From Candidatus Omnitrophota bacterium (GTDB taxonomy: Bacteria; Omnitrophota; Gorgyraeia; Tantalellales; Tantalellaceae): 8,146 nucleotides of DNA. The DNA lies in NCBI GenBank assembly GCA_023142805.1, contig JAGLIU010000157.1:1-8146 (forward strand), in the 5' to 3' direction. This document shows, piece after piece, positions 1 to 6,372 of this stretch; positions within the stretch are counted from its first letter, which is position 1; every line of letters begins with the position of its first letter. A program made the translations under genes and the position numbers. The notes beneath the pieces were generated by a model that ran no database searches, was not told the DNA's origin, and worked only from the letters and a program-made list of their open reading frames with translations.

Positions 1-1655
1 CCCATAAAAATAAAAGTACCTACGGGTCGATTCGGATCTTTAATACCCGCGCGCGATCTTCGCACCGCGTGAGCGATCGCGGTTATAGCTTCGTCCTGAC
101 CGACAACCTGCCCTTTAAGAGTCTGTTCAAGTTTAAGATATTTTTCAGATTCTTTCTGTTCAACCTTAACTAAGGGTATCCCGGTCCAATCCGATACTAT
201 AGACGCGATATCTTCCGCTGTTACAACTACTTCTTTTCGGCTCTGTCCGAATCTCCATTCTTTTAATTTGTTTTCCACGTCATTCTTGACAGTTTTTTCC
301 TGATCCCTAAAACGTGCCGCTTTCTCAAAATCCTGATTCTTAACAGCTTCTTCTTTTTCTATCCTTATTTTTTCGATCTTTTTTTCTTCATCTTTTAATT
401 CACTGGGAATGATCATAGTCGCTAATTTAGACTTTGAACCTGCCTCATCTATCAGGTCTATGGCTTTATCAGGAAGAAACCTGCTGCTTATATACCTATC
501 GGATAACTTCGCGGCTGCATCCAGAGCTTCATCCAAATATCTGATCTTATGATGTGCCTCGTATTTGTCTCTCAACCCTTTGAGTATGGCAATGGTTTCC
601 TCAACACTGGGAGGATCAACTGTCACGGGCTGAAACCGCCTTTCCAGAGCCGGATCTTTTTCTATATTTTTACGGTATTCATCTAATGTCGTCGCGCCTA
701 TACACTGAATATCTCCCCTCTGGAGAGAAGGTTTCATCATATTAGACGCGTCTATAGCGCCCTCAGCTCCTCCGGCACCCACCAACGTATGTATTTCGTC
801 TATAAAAACTATAACCTCCGGGGTATCCTTGATCTCTTTCATTACAGCCTTTATCCTCTCCTCAAACTGTCCCCTGTATTTTGTTCCCGCTATCATCATG
901 GCAAGATCCAGTATGATCAGCCTTCTGTTCTTAAGCATCTCCGGTACATCCCCTGAGACCACTTTTAAGGCCAGTCCCTCCACGATAGCTGTTTTTCCCA
1001 CACCGGCTTCTCCTATCAAAACCGGATTATTTTTCTTTCGTCGGCTTAATATCTGTATCACACGCTGTATCTCTTTTCCCCTGCCTATAACGGGATCCAG
1101 TTCATCCCCACGCGCCATTTCCGTTAAATCCCGTCCGAACGAATCTAATGCCGGAGTTTTTGTTTTCTTTTTGCGTTTACCTTCAACTACACCGGAAGAA
1201 TATCCCGGAACACTTGAACCTAAAAGATTCAGCACTTCTTCCCGCACGATCTTGAGATCAAGCCCCATATTAACAAGAACCTGACTCGCGACACCATCTC
1301 CTTCCCGAATAAGCCCCAAAAGCAGATGCTCCGTACCAATATAGTTATGCCCCAGGCTACGCGCCTCATCCATAGCAAGTTCTATAACCTTTTTTGCTCT
1401 TGGAGTAAACGGTATATCCCCTTCATTTACTTTATCCGGTCCCGGCTGGACAAGTTTCTCGATCTCAATACGAATATTCTCGGTCTCCAGCCCCAGACTG
1501 GTAAGAACGGCCGCGGCAACACCTTCACCTTCTTTGATCAGTCCCAACAATACATGCTCCGTACCAATATACTCATGATTGAATCTTTTAGCTTCTTCTT
1601 TCGCCAAAAGAATAACTTTTCTGGCTCTTTCTGTAAATCTGTTAAATGCTGGCAT
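1..1655 (-). CDS. clpC: ATP-dependent Clp protease ATPase subunit ClpC, 3' part cut off by the window edge
   Basis: This is a class I Hsp100 AAA+ unfoldase that feeds substrates to the ClpP peptidase in the cytoplasm. In McsB-containing bacteria it recognises arginine-phosphorylated proteins. I translated 551 codons from the ATG at 1655, which has an ideal ribosome site (AGGAGG, 1661-1666) 5 bases upstream. Two Clp-N repeats occupy roughly residues 3-150, each with a YIGTEH motif. The first AAA+ domain has Walker A GEAGVGKT at 215-222 and Walker B with DE at 286-287. The middle region carries a UVR-type coiled segment (about 425-460, containing NQDFEKAARFRD), which separates ClpC from ClpA and ClpB. 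The reading frame stays open to base 1, ending at GTFIFMG, just before the second Walker A. Full-length ClpC is about 810 residues, so roughly 260 are missing. It lies last in the visible block, 178 bases after mcsB. The family call is very secure. Confidence 0.97.
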   Translation of the reverse strand, partial: MPAFNRFTERARKVILLAKEEAKRFNHEYIGTEHVLLGLIKEGEGVAAAVLTSLGLETENIRIEIEKLVQPGPDKVNEGDIPFTPRAKKVIELAMDEARSLGHNYIGTEHLLLGLIREGDGVASQVLVNMGLDLKIVREEVLNLLGSSVPGYSSGVVEGKRKKKTKTPALDSFGRDLTEMARGDELDPVIGRGKEIQRVIQILSRRKKNNPVLIGEAGVGKTAIVEGLALKVVSGDVPEMLKNRRLIILDLAMMIAGTKYRGQFEERIKAVMKEIKDTPEVIVFIDEIHTLVGAGGAEGAIDASNMMKPSLQRGDIQCIGATTLDEYRKNIEKDPALERRFQPVTVDPPSVEETIAILKGLRDKYEAHHKIRYLDEALDAAAKLSDRYISSRFLPDKAIDLIDEAGSKSKLATMIIPSELKDEEKKIEKIRIEKEEAVKNQDFEKAARFRDQEKTVKNDVENKLKEWRFGQSRKEVVVTAEDIASIVSDWTGIPLVKVEQKESEKYLKLEQTLKGQVVGQDEAITAIAHAVRRSRAGIKDPNRPVGTFIFM

Positions 1656-1660
1656 TTCTT

Positions 1661-1666
1661 CCTCCT
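1661..1666 (-). promoter_or_regulatory. Strong Shine-Dalgarno of clpC
   Basis: The minus strand reads AGGAGG followed by AAGAA and then the clpC ATG. It fixes the clpC start and is the strongest ribosome site in the window. ClpC may therefore be translated efficiently despite the repeat-filled leader between it and mcsB. Confidence 0.85.
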
Positions 1667-1680
1667 GAATTTGCGTTTAT

Positions 1681-1698
1681 AGTGTTCGTAGTGTTTGT
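1681..1698. repeat. Two-copy 9-bp direct repeat
   Basis: The plus strand reads AGTGTTCGT then AGTGTTTGT, two adjacent 9-mers differing at one base. Two copies alone could be chance. It sits in the same 178-base gap as two other short-period arrays, which makes a shared origin plausible. Confidence 0.5.
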
Positions 1699-1717
1699 AA
1701 AGAGATCAATATCACCC

Positions 1718-1738
1718 CACATACTACATACCACATAC
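1718..1738. repeat. Three-copy 7-bp tandem repeat (YACATAC)
   Basis: The plus strand reads CACATAC, TACATAC and CACATAC without interruption (GTATGTR on the coding strand). It differs from the neighbouring 9-bp and 8-bp arrays in both word and period. No coding frame or known regulatory box explains it. Confidence 0.7.
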
Positions 1739-1753
1739 TTAACACCGCCTTTT

Positions 1754-1817
1754 GACTCCCTAACTCCCTAACTCTCTGACTCTCTGACTCCCTGACTCTT
1801 TGACTCTATAACTCTTT
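1754..1817. repeat. Eight-copy degenerate 8-bp tandem array (RACTCYYT-like)
   Basis: Eight consecutive 8-mers run without interruption: GACTCCCT, AACTCCCT, AACTCTCT, GACTCTCT, GACTCCCT, GACTCTTT, GACTCTAT and AACTCTTT. The core ACTC is invariant and the other positions mostly vary by transition. On the coding strand this is an AG-rich tract built from AGAGTCAG-like words. It begins 16 bases after the mcsB stop codon and lies in the untranslated space before clpC. A possible ninth, decayed unit follows at 1818. No gene or terminator structure is apparent in it. Confidence 0.85.
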
Positions 1818-1833
1818 AATTCTTCGCCTCTCT

Positions 1834-2886
1834 TCATTCTTCTCCCAATTTCTTGCGTACAAGATCCGCACGTTTAATATCCCGTTCAAAAGGCGCGATT
1901 TTTTTACTGTTTATTTTCTGAAGATGCGCGGGTTGAGTAACAAGCAGGATCTCGTTTATAAGATCCGTCTCTATTCCTTCCAATAGCCCCAGATCCGAAC
2001 CCAAACGTATATCAGATAAAAGCTTTATCGTTTCACTGGATGTAATGATCCTGGCGCTCTTTAAAGTACCGAAAGAACGGTGTATCCTATCGTTTATTTC
2101 ACGTTTGCGTTTCGCTACAAGATTGTTCCTTGTTTCCTCTTCTCTGGCAATGATCTTGGCTATTATTCTTTCCAGATTGTCCAATATATCCATCTCGGAA
2201 TGCCCCAGTGCCACCTGATTTGATATCTGAAAAAAATTTCCCAGAGCTTCAGTCCCTTCACCATAAAATCCACGCATAGTCAGACCAAGTTTAGATATTG
2301 CCTGAAAAACTTTATCTATTTGCTCTGTCATAACCAATGCCGATAAATGAAGCATTACAGAGGCTCTCAAACCCGTCCCGGTATTTGTAGGACAGCTTGT
2401 CAAATACCCGAATATATTGGAATAATCGAACGGAAGATATTGCCCCACCTCCGTATCTATCCCGTCTATGACACTCCAGGTTCCCATTATATTAAACCCG
2501 GACTGCATAACCTGAAACCTGATGTGGTCTTCCTCATTGATCATCACACTAAGAATTTCTTTTTCTTCAATAACCAACCCCTTGCTGTCTATATCCATCG
2601 CGTGTTCTTTACTCATCAAATGACGTTCAATCAAAAACGCTCGATCCAGTTCTGAAATATCTTTAATTTTAAGAAAAAGCGCGTTTTTGAAAAATTTACT
2701 TTTTTTGATCCCCTGCATGACCTCATTCAGGGTTTCTTCCCTCTGATCTCTGTCGGCACGATTAAAATAAAGATGCTTCTTTAAATTCCTCGCCAAACGT
2801 ACACGTGTCGATATCGCTATATTCGACTTGGGACCTTCTCTGTTAAGCCATTCACTCTTTTTATTCAACAGATCATTGATCTTCAT
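1834..2886 (-). CDS. mcsB: Protein-arginine kinase McsB
   Basis: McsB phosphorylates arginine side chains of damaged or regulatory proteins, marking them for ClpC-ClpP. It uses the fold of phosphagen (creatine/arginine) kinases. The 350 residues match the usual length of about 350-360. Visible family motifs are STRVRLARNL near 26-35, NEEDHIR at 117-123 (acidic catalytic region), SCPTNTGTGLRAS at 164-176 including Cys165, and YGEGTEALGNFFQISNQ at 208-224. The C-terminal RDIKRAD (335-341) matches the RDxxRA phosphoarginine-binding pocket described for Firmicute McsB. All key motifs are present, so it should be active. The ATG overlaps the mcsA stop codon as ATGA, indicating translational coupling to its activator. 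The stop is TGA at 1834-1836. Confidence 0.96.
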   Translation of the reverse strand: MKINDLLNKKSEWLNREGPKSNIAISTRVRLARNLKKHLYFNRADRDQREETLNEVMQGIKKSKFFKNALFLKIKDISELDRAFLIERHLMSKEHAMDIDSKGLVIEEKEILSVMINEEDHIRFQVMQSGFNIMGTWSVIDGIDTEVGQYLPFDYSNIFGYLTSCPTNTGTGLRASVMLHLSALVMTEQIDKVFQAISKLGLTMRGFYGEGTEALGNFFQISNQVALGHSEMDILDNLERIIAKIIAREEETRNNLVAKRKREINDRIHRSFGTLKSARIITSSETIKLLSDIRLGSDLGLLEGIETDLINEILLVTQPAHLQKINSKKIAPFERDIKRADLVRKKLGEE

Positions 2887-3404
2887 TCGGCACCTGCCTC
2901 ATTCTCCATCTCTTTTTCCAGATCTTTTATCCTGTCCCTCAATATAGCGGCTTTTTCAAACTCTTCTTTTTTTATCAATTCGTTTAATTCTGACCTTATC
3001 TTTTGCATATCTTTTTGTTCCTCAACTATTTTTTTACCGGCAAACGGCATTTTTCCCACATGTCTGTCGGCTCCATGAATTTTTCTTAACAGTTCGCTCA
3101 AGTTCCGCTGGAATATATCATAACATTTCCCGCATCCTAGTTTACCATTTTTCTGAAAATCATAATACGTCATCAAACAAACAGGACACTGGACGGTAAC
3201 AGATGGATCAACCCCGTCTTCACTCATCGCGGGCCCCAGATCCATAAGTCCCGCCAATAGATCCGTTAACCCAAAATGAGACTGCATTTCCTCGCTCTTG
3301 ATCTTCGCGCACTCTTCACAAAGATGAAGTTTGGTAACCTTATCATTAATAACTTCGGTTAAATGCACCGAAGCTTGATTGTTCCCACACATATCACACT
3401 TCAT
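2883..3404 (-). CDS. mcsA: McsA, zinc-finger and UVR-domain activator of McsB
   Basis: McsA is the small cytoplasmic partner that stimulates McsB kinase activity. The 173-residue product begins with CxxC pairs at Cys3/Cys6 and Cys29/Cys32. A second set lies at Cys73/Cys76 and Cys91/Cys94, giving two four-cysteine metal sites. A UVR domain with coiled-coil character covers about 134-168 (core EEFEKAAILRDRIKDLE). Length and order are standard for the family. The start at 3404 has AAGGAGCG (3411-3418) a few bases upstream. It overlaps mcsB by 4 bases and follows the aminotransferase by 33 bases. In Firmicutes the gene before mcsA is usually the repressor ctsR. Here it is an amino acid biosynthesis gene. 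Confidence 0.95.
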   Translation of the reverse strand: MKCDMCGNNQASVHLTEVINDKVTKLHLCEECAKIKSEEMQSHFGLTDLLAGLMDLGPAMSEDGVDPSVTVQCPVCLMTYYDFQKNGKLGCGKCYDIFQRNLSELLRKIHGADRHVGKMPFAGKKIVEEQKDMQKIRSELNELIKKEEFEKAAILRDRIKDLEKEMENEAGAE

Positions 3405-3437
3405 ATTTACCGCTCCTTGTAAAGATTTAAGAACTTA

Positions 3438-4310
3438 TTAATATTCTACCCCATCAGCACCCGCAAGTTCTCTAAAATCCGCCAACAATTGTTTTGTAAT
3501 TTTACCGGGGGTACCTTCACCTATTTTTCTACCGTCTATATCAACAACCGGTATAATTTCAGCCGCGGTACCCGTAAGAAAACACTCATCGGCATTACAC
3601 ACATCTTCGGGCATCATATTTTTGTACAGGGTTTTGATCCCTCTTTTTTTAGCGAGTTCAATAACAGCTTTTTGCGTTATTCCTTCCAAAGATCCAACTT
3701 CATATGGTGGAGTACAAAGTTCACCGTTTTTGATCACGAAAATATTATCACCCGTACACTCAACAACCTCTCCGTTTATAGAAAGCATTAAAGCTTCTTC
3801 AACCCCGGCATCTATCGCGTCTATCTTACCGAGTATGTTGTTCAAATAGTTCAACGATTTTATTTTCGGATTTAATGTCCTCGGATGATTCCTTCTGGTC
3901 TTAGAAATAACGATCGGAAGACCGTTTTCATAAAATTCGTTAGGATACAATTTAATCTTATCCGTAATGATAAAAACGGTTGCCTTTTTACATTTTCGAG
4001 GATCTAGCCCCAAATCCCCCACACCTCTTGTTACAACAACGCGAATATACGCGTCCTTCAGATCATTTATCTTTAACGTCTCAATGATCTTCCCCTGAAA
4101 CGTTTCTTTATCCATAGGAATTTCGAGCCTTATCGCTTCGGCACTTTCATATAGTCTATCCAGATGCTGTTTTAAACGAAATACCACTTTGCCATACGCC
4201 CTTATACCTTCAAAAACGCCATCGCCATAAAGAAGCCCATGATCAAGAATTGACACTGTAGCGTTTTCTTCATCAATAAATTCCCCGTTCAAAAAAACTT
4301 TAAGCCCCAT
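3438..4310 (-). CDS. ilvE: Branched-chain amino acid aminotransferase (class IV, PLP-dependent)
   Basis: This enzyme transfers the amino group between glutamate and the keto acids of valine, leucine and isoleucine, using pyridoxal phosphate in the cytoplasm. I place the start at the ATG at 4310 (290 residues), because AAGGAG (4315-4320) lies 4 bases upstream and family members begin with an MGLKVFLNGEF-like sequence. An in-frame ATG at 4325 adds five residues (MIRRH) but has no ribosome site. Numbering from that longer form: the N-terminal DHGLLYGDGVFEGIR motif is at 28-42, the probable PLP lysine is Lys156 in IKSLNYLNN, and EVVECTGDNIFV at 186-197 and the GSLEGITQKAV region near 211-221 contact the cofactor phosphate. 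The C-terminal FLTGTAAEIIPV is also typical. D-amino acid transaminase or aminodeoxychorismate lyase are related alternatives, but the motifs favour IlvE. It lies 16 bases after lolD. Confidence 0.9.
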   Translation of the reverse strand: MGLKVFLNGEFIDEENATVSILDHGLLYGDGVFEGIRAYGKVVFRLKQHLDRLYESAEAIRLEIPMDKETFQGKIIETLKINDLKDAYIRVVVTRGVGDLGLDPRKCKKATVFIITDKIKLYPNEFYENGLPIVISKTRRNHPRTLNPKIKSLNYLNNILGKIDAIDAGVEEALMLSINGEVVECTGDNIFVIKNGELCTPPYEVGSLEGITQKAVIELAKKRGIKTLYKNMMPEDVCNADECFLTGTAAEIIPVVDIDGRKIGEGTPGKITKQLLADFRELAGADGVEY

Positions 4311-4314
4311 ATGT

Positions 4315-4320
4315 CTCCTT
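4315..4320 (-). promoter_or_regulatory. Shine-Dalgarno that decides the ilvE start
   Basis: AAGGAG on the minus strand lies four bases before the ATG at 4310 and inside the coding sequence of the alternative ATG at 4325. It supports the shorter, 290-residue aminotransferase. Confidence 0.7.
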
Positions 4321-4326
4321 ATCATT

Positions 4327-5031
4327 TTACGCGATCACAAAATCGCGATCTTGTATATTTATTTTCTTTTTTATTTTCCCGTCTCTCATAAAATATTCTG
4401 TGTGAAAAAAATCTTTATCAACTCCCTGATGCGAAACCAAAACAACACTCATTTCGTTTTCATCGCTTATTTTTTTTATAAGCCCGTAGATCTCCTCTGC
4501 CAGTTTAGAATCCAAATTTCCCGTAGGTTCGTCACAAAAAAGAACACCCGGCGAATTTATCAACGCTCTGGAAATAGACACTCTTTGAGTTTCTCCTCCT
4601 GAAAGTTCATATACTTTATGTCGCATACGTTTTTCCATACCAATAGATCTCAAAAGATCACTCGCTCTCTTTTTTATGCCGGAAGTCTTTCCCCAGCCTT
4701 TCATCATCGCGGGAAGCATTACATTTTCCAGAACATTAAGTTCCGGAAGAAGATAATAAAATTGAAAAATAAATCCAAAACTATTATTTCTCAATCTCGC
4801 TCTTTTTTTGTCATTTAACCCATATACACCTTTATCGCGAAACATAACCTCTCCGGAGGTAGGCACGGTCAACCCTCCCAACACATGAAGAAGCGTAGAT
4901 TTTCCGGCCCCGGAAGGACCGTGAATATACACACGTTCTCCCTTTTGGATCGTCATATCGACATTTTTTACCGCGTTTACTTCGCTTGAACCCGTTAAAA
5001 ATGTTTTACTTAAATTTTGTGTACTTAACAT
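4327..5031 (-). CDS. lolD: Lipoprotein-releasing ABC transporter ATP-binding protein LolD
   Basis: This is the cytoplasmic ATPase of the LolCDE-type complex, which extracts outer-membrane lipoproteins from the inner membrane. The 234 residues match LolD and MacB-type ATPases. Walker A GPSGAGKS is at 38-45, the Q-loop glutamine is Gln90 in FIFQFYYLLPELN, the ABC signature LSGGE is at 143-147, Walker B VLFCDEPTGNLD is at 163-174 with Glu168 catalytic, and the switch histidine is His201. FQFYYLLPELNVLENV fits the LolD subgroup well. It follows its permease by 63 bases. The start is the only plausible nearby ATG (an in-frame TAA lies two codons upstream), but no clear Shine-Dalgarno precedes it. 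The general family is certain. Assignment to LolD rather than another MacB-like ATPase rests largely on the neighbouring LolC/E-like permease. Confidence 0.93.
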   Translation of the reverse strand: MLSTQNLSKTFLTGSSEVNAVKNVDMTIQKGERVYIHGPSGAGKSTLLHVLGGLTVPTSGEVMFRDKGVYGLNDKKRARLRNNSFGFIFQFYYLLPELNVLENVMLPAMMKGWGKTSGIKKRASDLLRSIGMEKRMRHKVYELSGGETQRVSISRALINSPGVLFCDEPTGNLDSKLAEEIYGLIKKISDENEMSVVLVSHQGVDKDFFHTEYFMRDGKIKKKINIQDRDFVIA

Positions 5032-5094
5032 ATTTTATGCTTATTTGTATTTGTTGCGTTCTTGACGTCTATAATTTTATAAGCGTTAAAAACA

Positions 5095-6306
5095 CTATTC
5101 ATACCTTATCGCTACCACAGGATCCATTTTAGCCGCTTTTCTAGCCGGATATACCGCGGAAATAAATATCAGCGTACTGGCAACGGCTATTATCCAAACA
5201 ATATCCGGTACGTTTATCTCAACGGGTATTTCCGTAAAGTAATACACATCACTTGGAAAAAGCGTAAATCCGGTAATTTGTTCAATAAAATTCGAGATAA
5301 TATTTATCTTCTTCGCGACCAATATTCCCAAAGATCCACCTAAGAGAACTCCCATCACTCCTATGATCATACCCTCGAATAAAAAGATCAGGCTGATCCC
5401 CCTGGAATTAGCTCCAAGTGCTTTCAGAATACCAACATCTTTTGTTTTCTCCATCACAAGCATGATCAATGATCCCGCGATATTAAAACAGGCGATCATT
5501 ATTATAAGCGTCAAGACAATGAACATCATCTTCTTTTCCATAGCAAGTGCCGCTACAAGATTCTTATCAAGATCCATCCAGCTTCTGACGATGTACGGAT
5601 ACTTTAACATCGACTGAAGTTTCTTCTTTACGGCATCCGCGTTCATTTCATCTTTAACTCTAAGCCCTATACCGGTAACCGCGCCTTTGGTTCTGAAAAT
5701 TTTGTGCGCGGTATTCAAGCTTATAATAGCTATATTGGAATCATAATCATACCGTCCGGAATTAAAAGTACCTACGATCTTCAATTTTATCTTTTGCATA
5801 TCCAGTTTGGAATACGGGATCATTATCTCAATAGTATCCCCAACAAGAAGATTTTCGGATTTTAAAAGCTCTCCTCCCATAATAATGGTCTCATCATTAA
5901 GCCCATCTTTCTCTCCTCCAATGTACTGTATAACTTGAGTAACTTCAGATTCTTTTTCGGGATCTATGCCCTTTAGAAGAACTCCTGTAACAGAAGCTCC
6001 ATTTTTTAAAATGGCCTGGCCCGTAACAAATCCTGCCGCGTTAAGAACTTCCGGAATGGCTTCCAGTTGTGCCGCAAGCTCCTCAGAATCTGATATGCCT
6101 CCTTCAGCGTATACTATAGTGTGAGCATAAGTACCGATGATCTTCTCCCTGATCTCGGAATCAAACCCGTTCATAATAGAAAGCACAACGATCAAAGACG
6201 CTATCCCTAAAGCGATACCCATTACGGATACAGACCCCGCCAGAGATATCATCCTCTCTTTTCGTCCTGAAAAAAAATATCTAATGCTTATAAATAATGG
6301 CCACAT
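5095..6306 (-). CDS. lolC: LolC/LolE-family lipoprotein-releasing permease
   Basis: This is the inner-membrane subunit that works with LolD to release lipoproteins to the periplasmic carrier LolA. The 403 residues show the standard layout: a cytoplasmic start (MWPLFISIRYFFSGRKER), a first membrane span at about 20-45, a periplasmic domain at about 47-255, and three C-terminal spans near 260-285, 306-331 and 367-386 (FtsX domain). MEKTKDVGILKALGAN (285-300) is the conserved cytoplasmic coupling segment, and the tail YPARKAAKMDPVVAIRYE is typical. I cannot tell LolC from LolE. Only one such gene is next to lolD, so a homodimeric LolF-like arrangement is possible. No good Shine-Dalgarno precedes the ATG. 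The reading frame is open all the way back to the lysS stop but without another standard start codon. Confidence 0.93.
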   Translation of the reverse strand: MWPLFISIRYFFSGRKERMISLAGSVSVMGIALGIASLIVVLSIMNGFDSEIREKIIGTYAHTIVYAEGGISDSEELAAQLEAIPEVLNAAGFVTGQAILKNGASVTGVLLKGIDPEKESEVTQVIQYIGGEKDGLNDETIIMGGELLKSENLLVGDTIEIMIPYSKLDMQKIKLKIVGTFNSGRYDYDSNIAIISLNTAHKIFRTKGAVTGIGLRVKDEMNADAVKKKLQSMLKYPYIVRSWMDLDKNLVAALAMEKKMMFIVLTLIIMIACFNIAGSLIMLVMEKTKDVGILKALGANSRGISLIFLFEGMIIGVMGVLLGGSLGILVAKKINIISNFIEQITGFTLFPSDVYYFTEIPVEINVPDIVWIIAVASTLIFISAVYPARKAAKMDPVVAIRYE

Positions 6307-6327
6307 AATAGCAATAATAACAATTCC

Positions 6328-6362
6328 GGGAACTGTTCCGAGCGAAGCGCGTGAACTGTCCC
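6328..6362. repeat. REP-like GC-rich imperfect palindrome between lysS and the lolC/E gene
   Basis: The plus strand runs GGGAACTGTTCC, then GAGCGAAGCGC, then GTGAACTGTCCC. On the minus-strand RNA, GGGA pairs with UCCC and GUUC with GAAC, and a small GCG-CUU-CGC hairpin can form in the centre. Outer arms plus a GAGCGAAGCG-type core resemble bacterial repetitive extragenic palindromes. It starts 10 bases after the lysS stop and occupies half of the 66-base gap. It lacks a U-tract directly after the stem, so it is not an obvious intrinsic terminator. It may affect mRNA stability or relative expression of the two genes. Confidence 0.55.
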
Positions 6363-6372
6363 TTGTTTTTTT

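Noticed and set aside
829..1284. Plus-strand open frame of 151 codons inside clpC, and similar plus-strand frames across the other genes
   Set aside because: They are antisense shadows of strongly conserved minus-strand genes. They show no recognisable domain and no ribosome site.
1681..1817. CRISPR array
   Set aside because: The units are 7-9 bases long and directly adjacent, without unique spacers or 25-40 base repeats, and no cas gene is present.
1656..1833. A separate promoter for clpC, such as TTTACA with TATAAA near 1675-1700
   Set aside because: The spacer is only about 14 bases and the surrounding sequence is repeat derived. No other convincing -35/-10 pair was seen in the gap.
1656..1833. 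CIRCE or CtsR operator upstream of clpC
   Set aside because: No TTAGCACTC inverted repeat and no GGTCAAA-type heptad direct repeat was found on either strand.
6328..6372. Rho-independent terminator after lysS
   Set aside because: The stem is interrupted and no U-tract follows it in the transcribed direction. The next gene follows immediately on the same strand.
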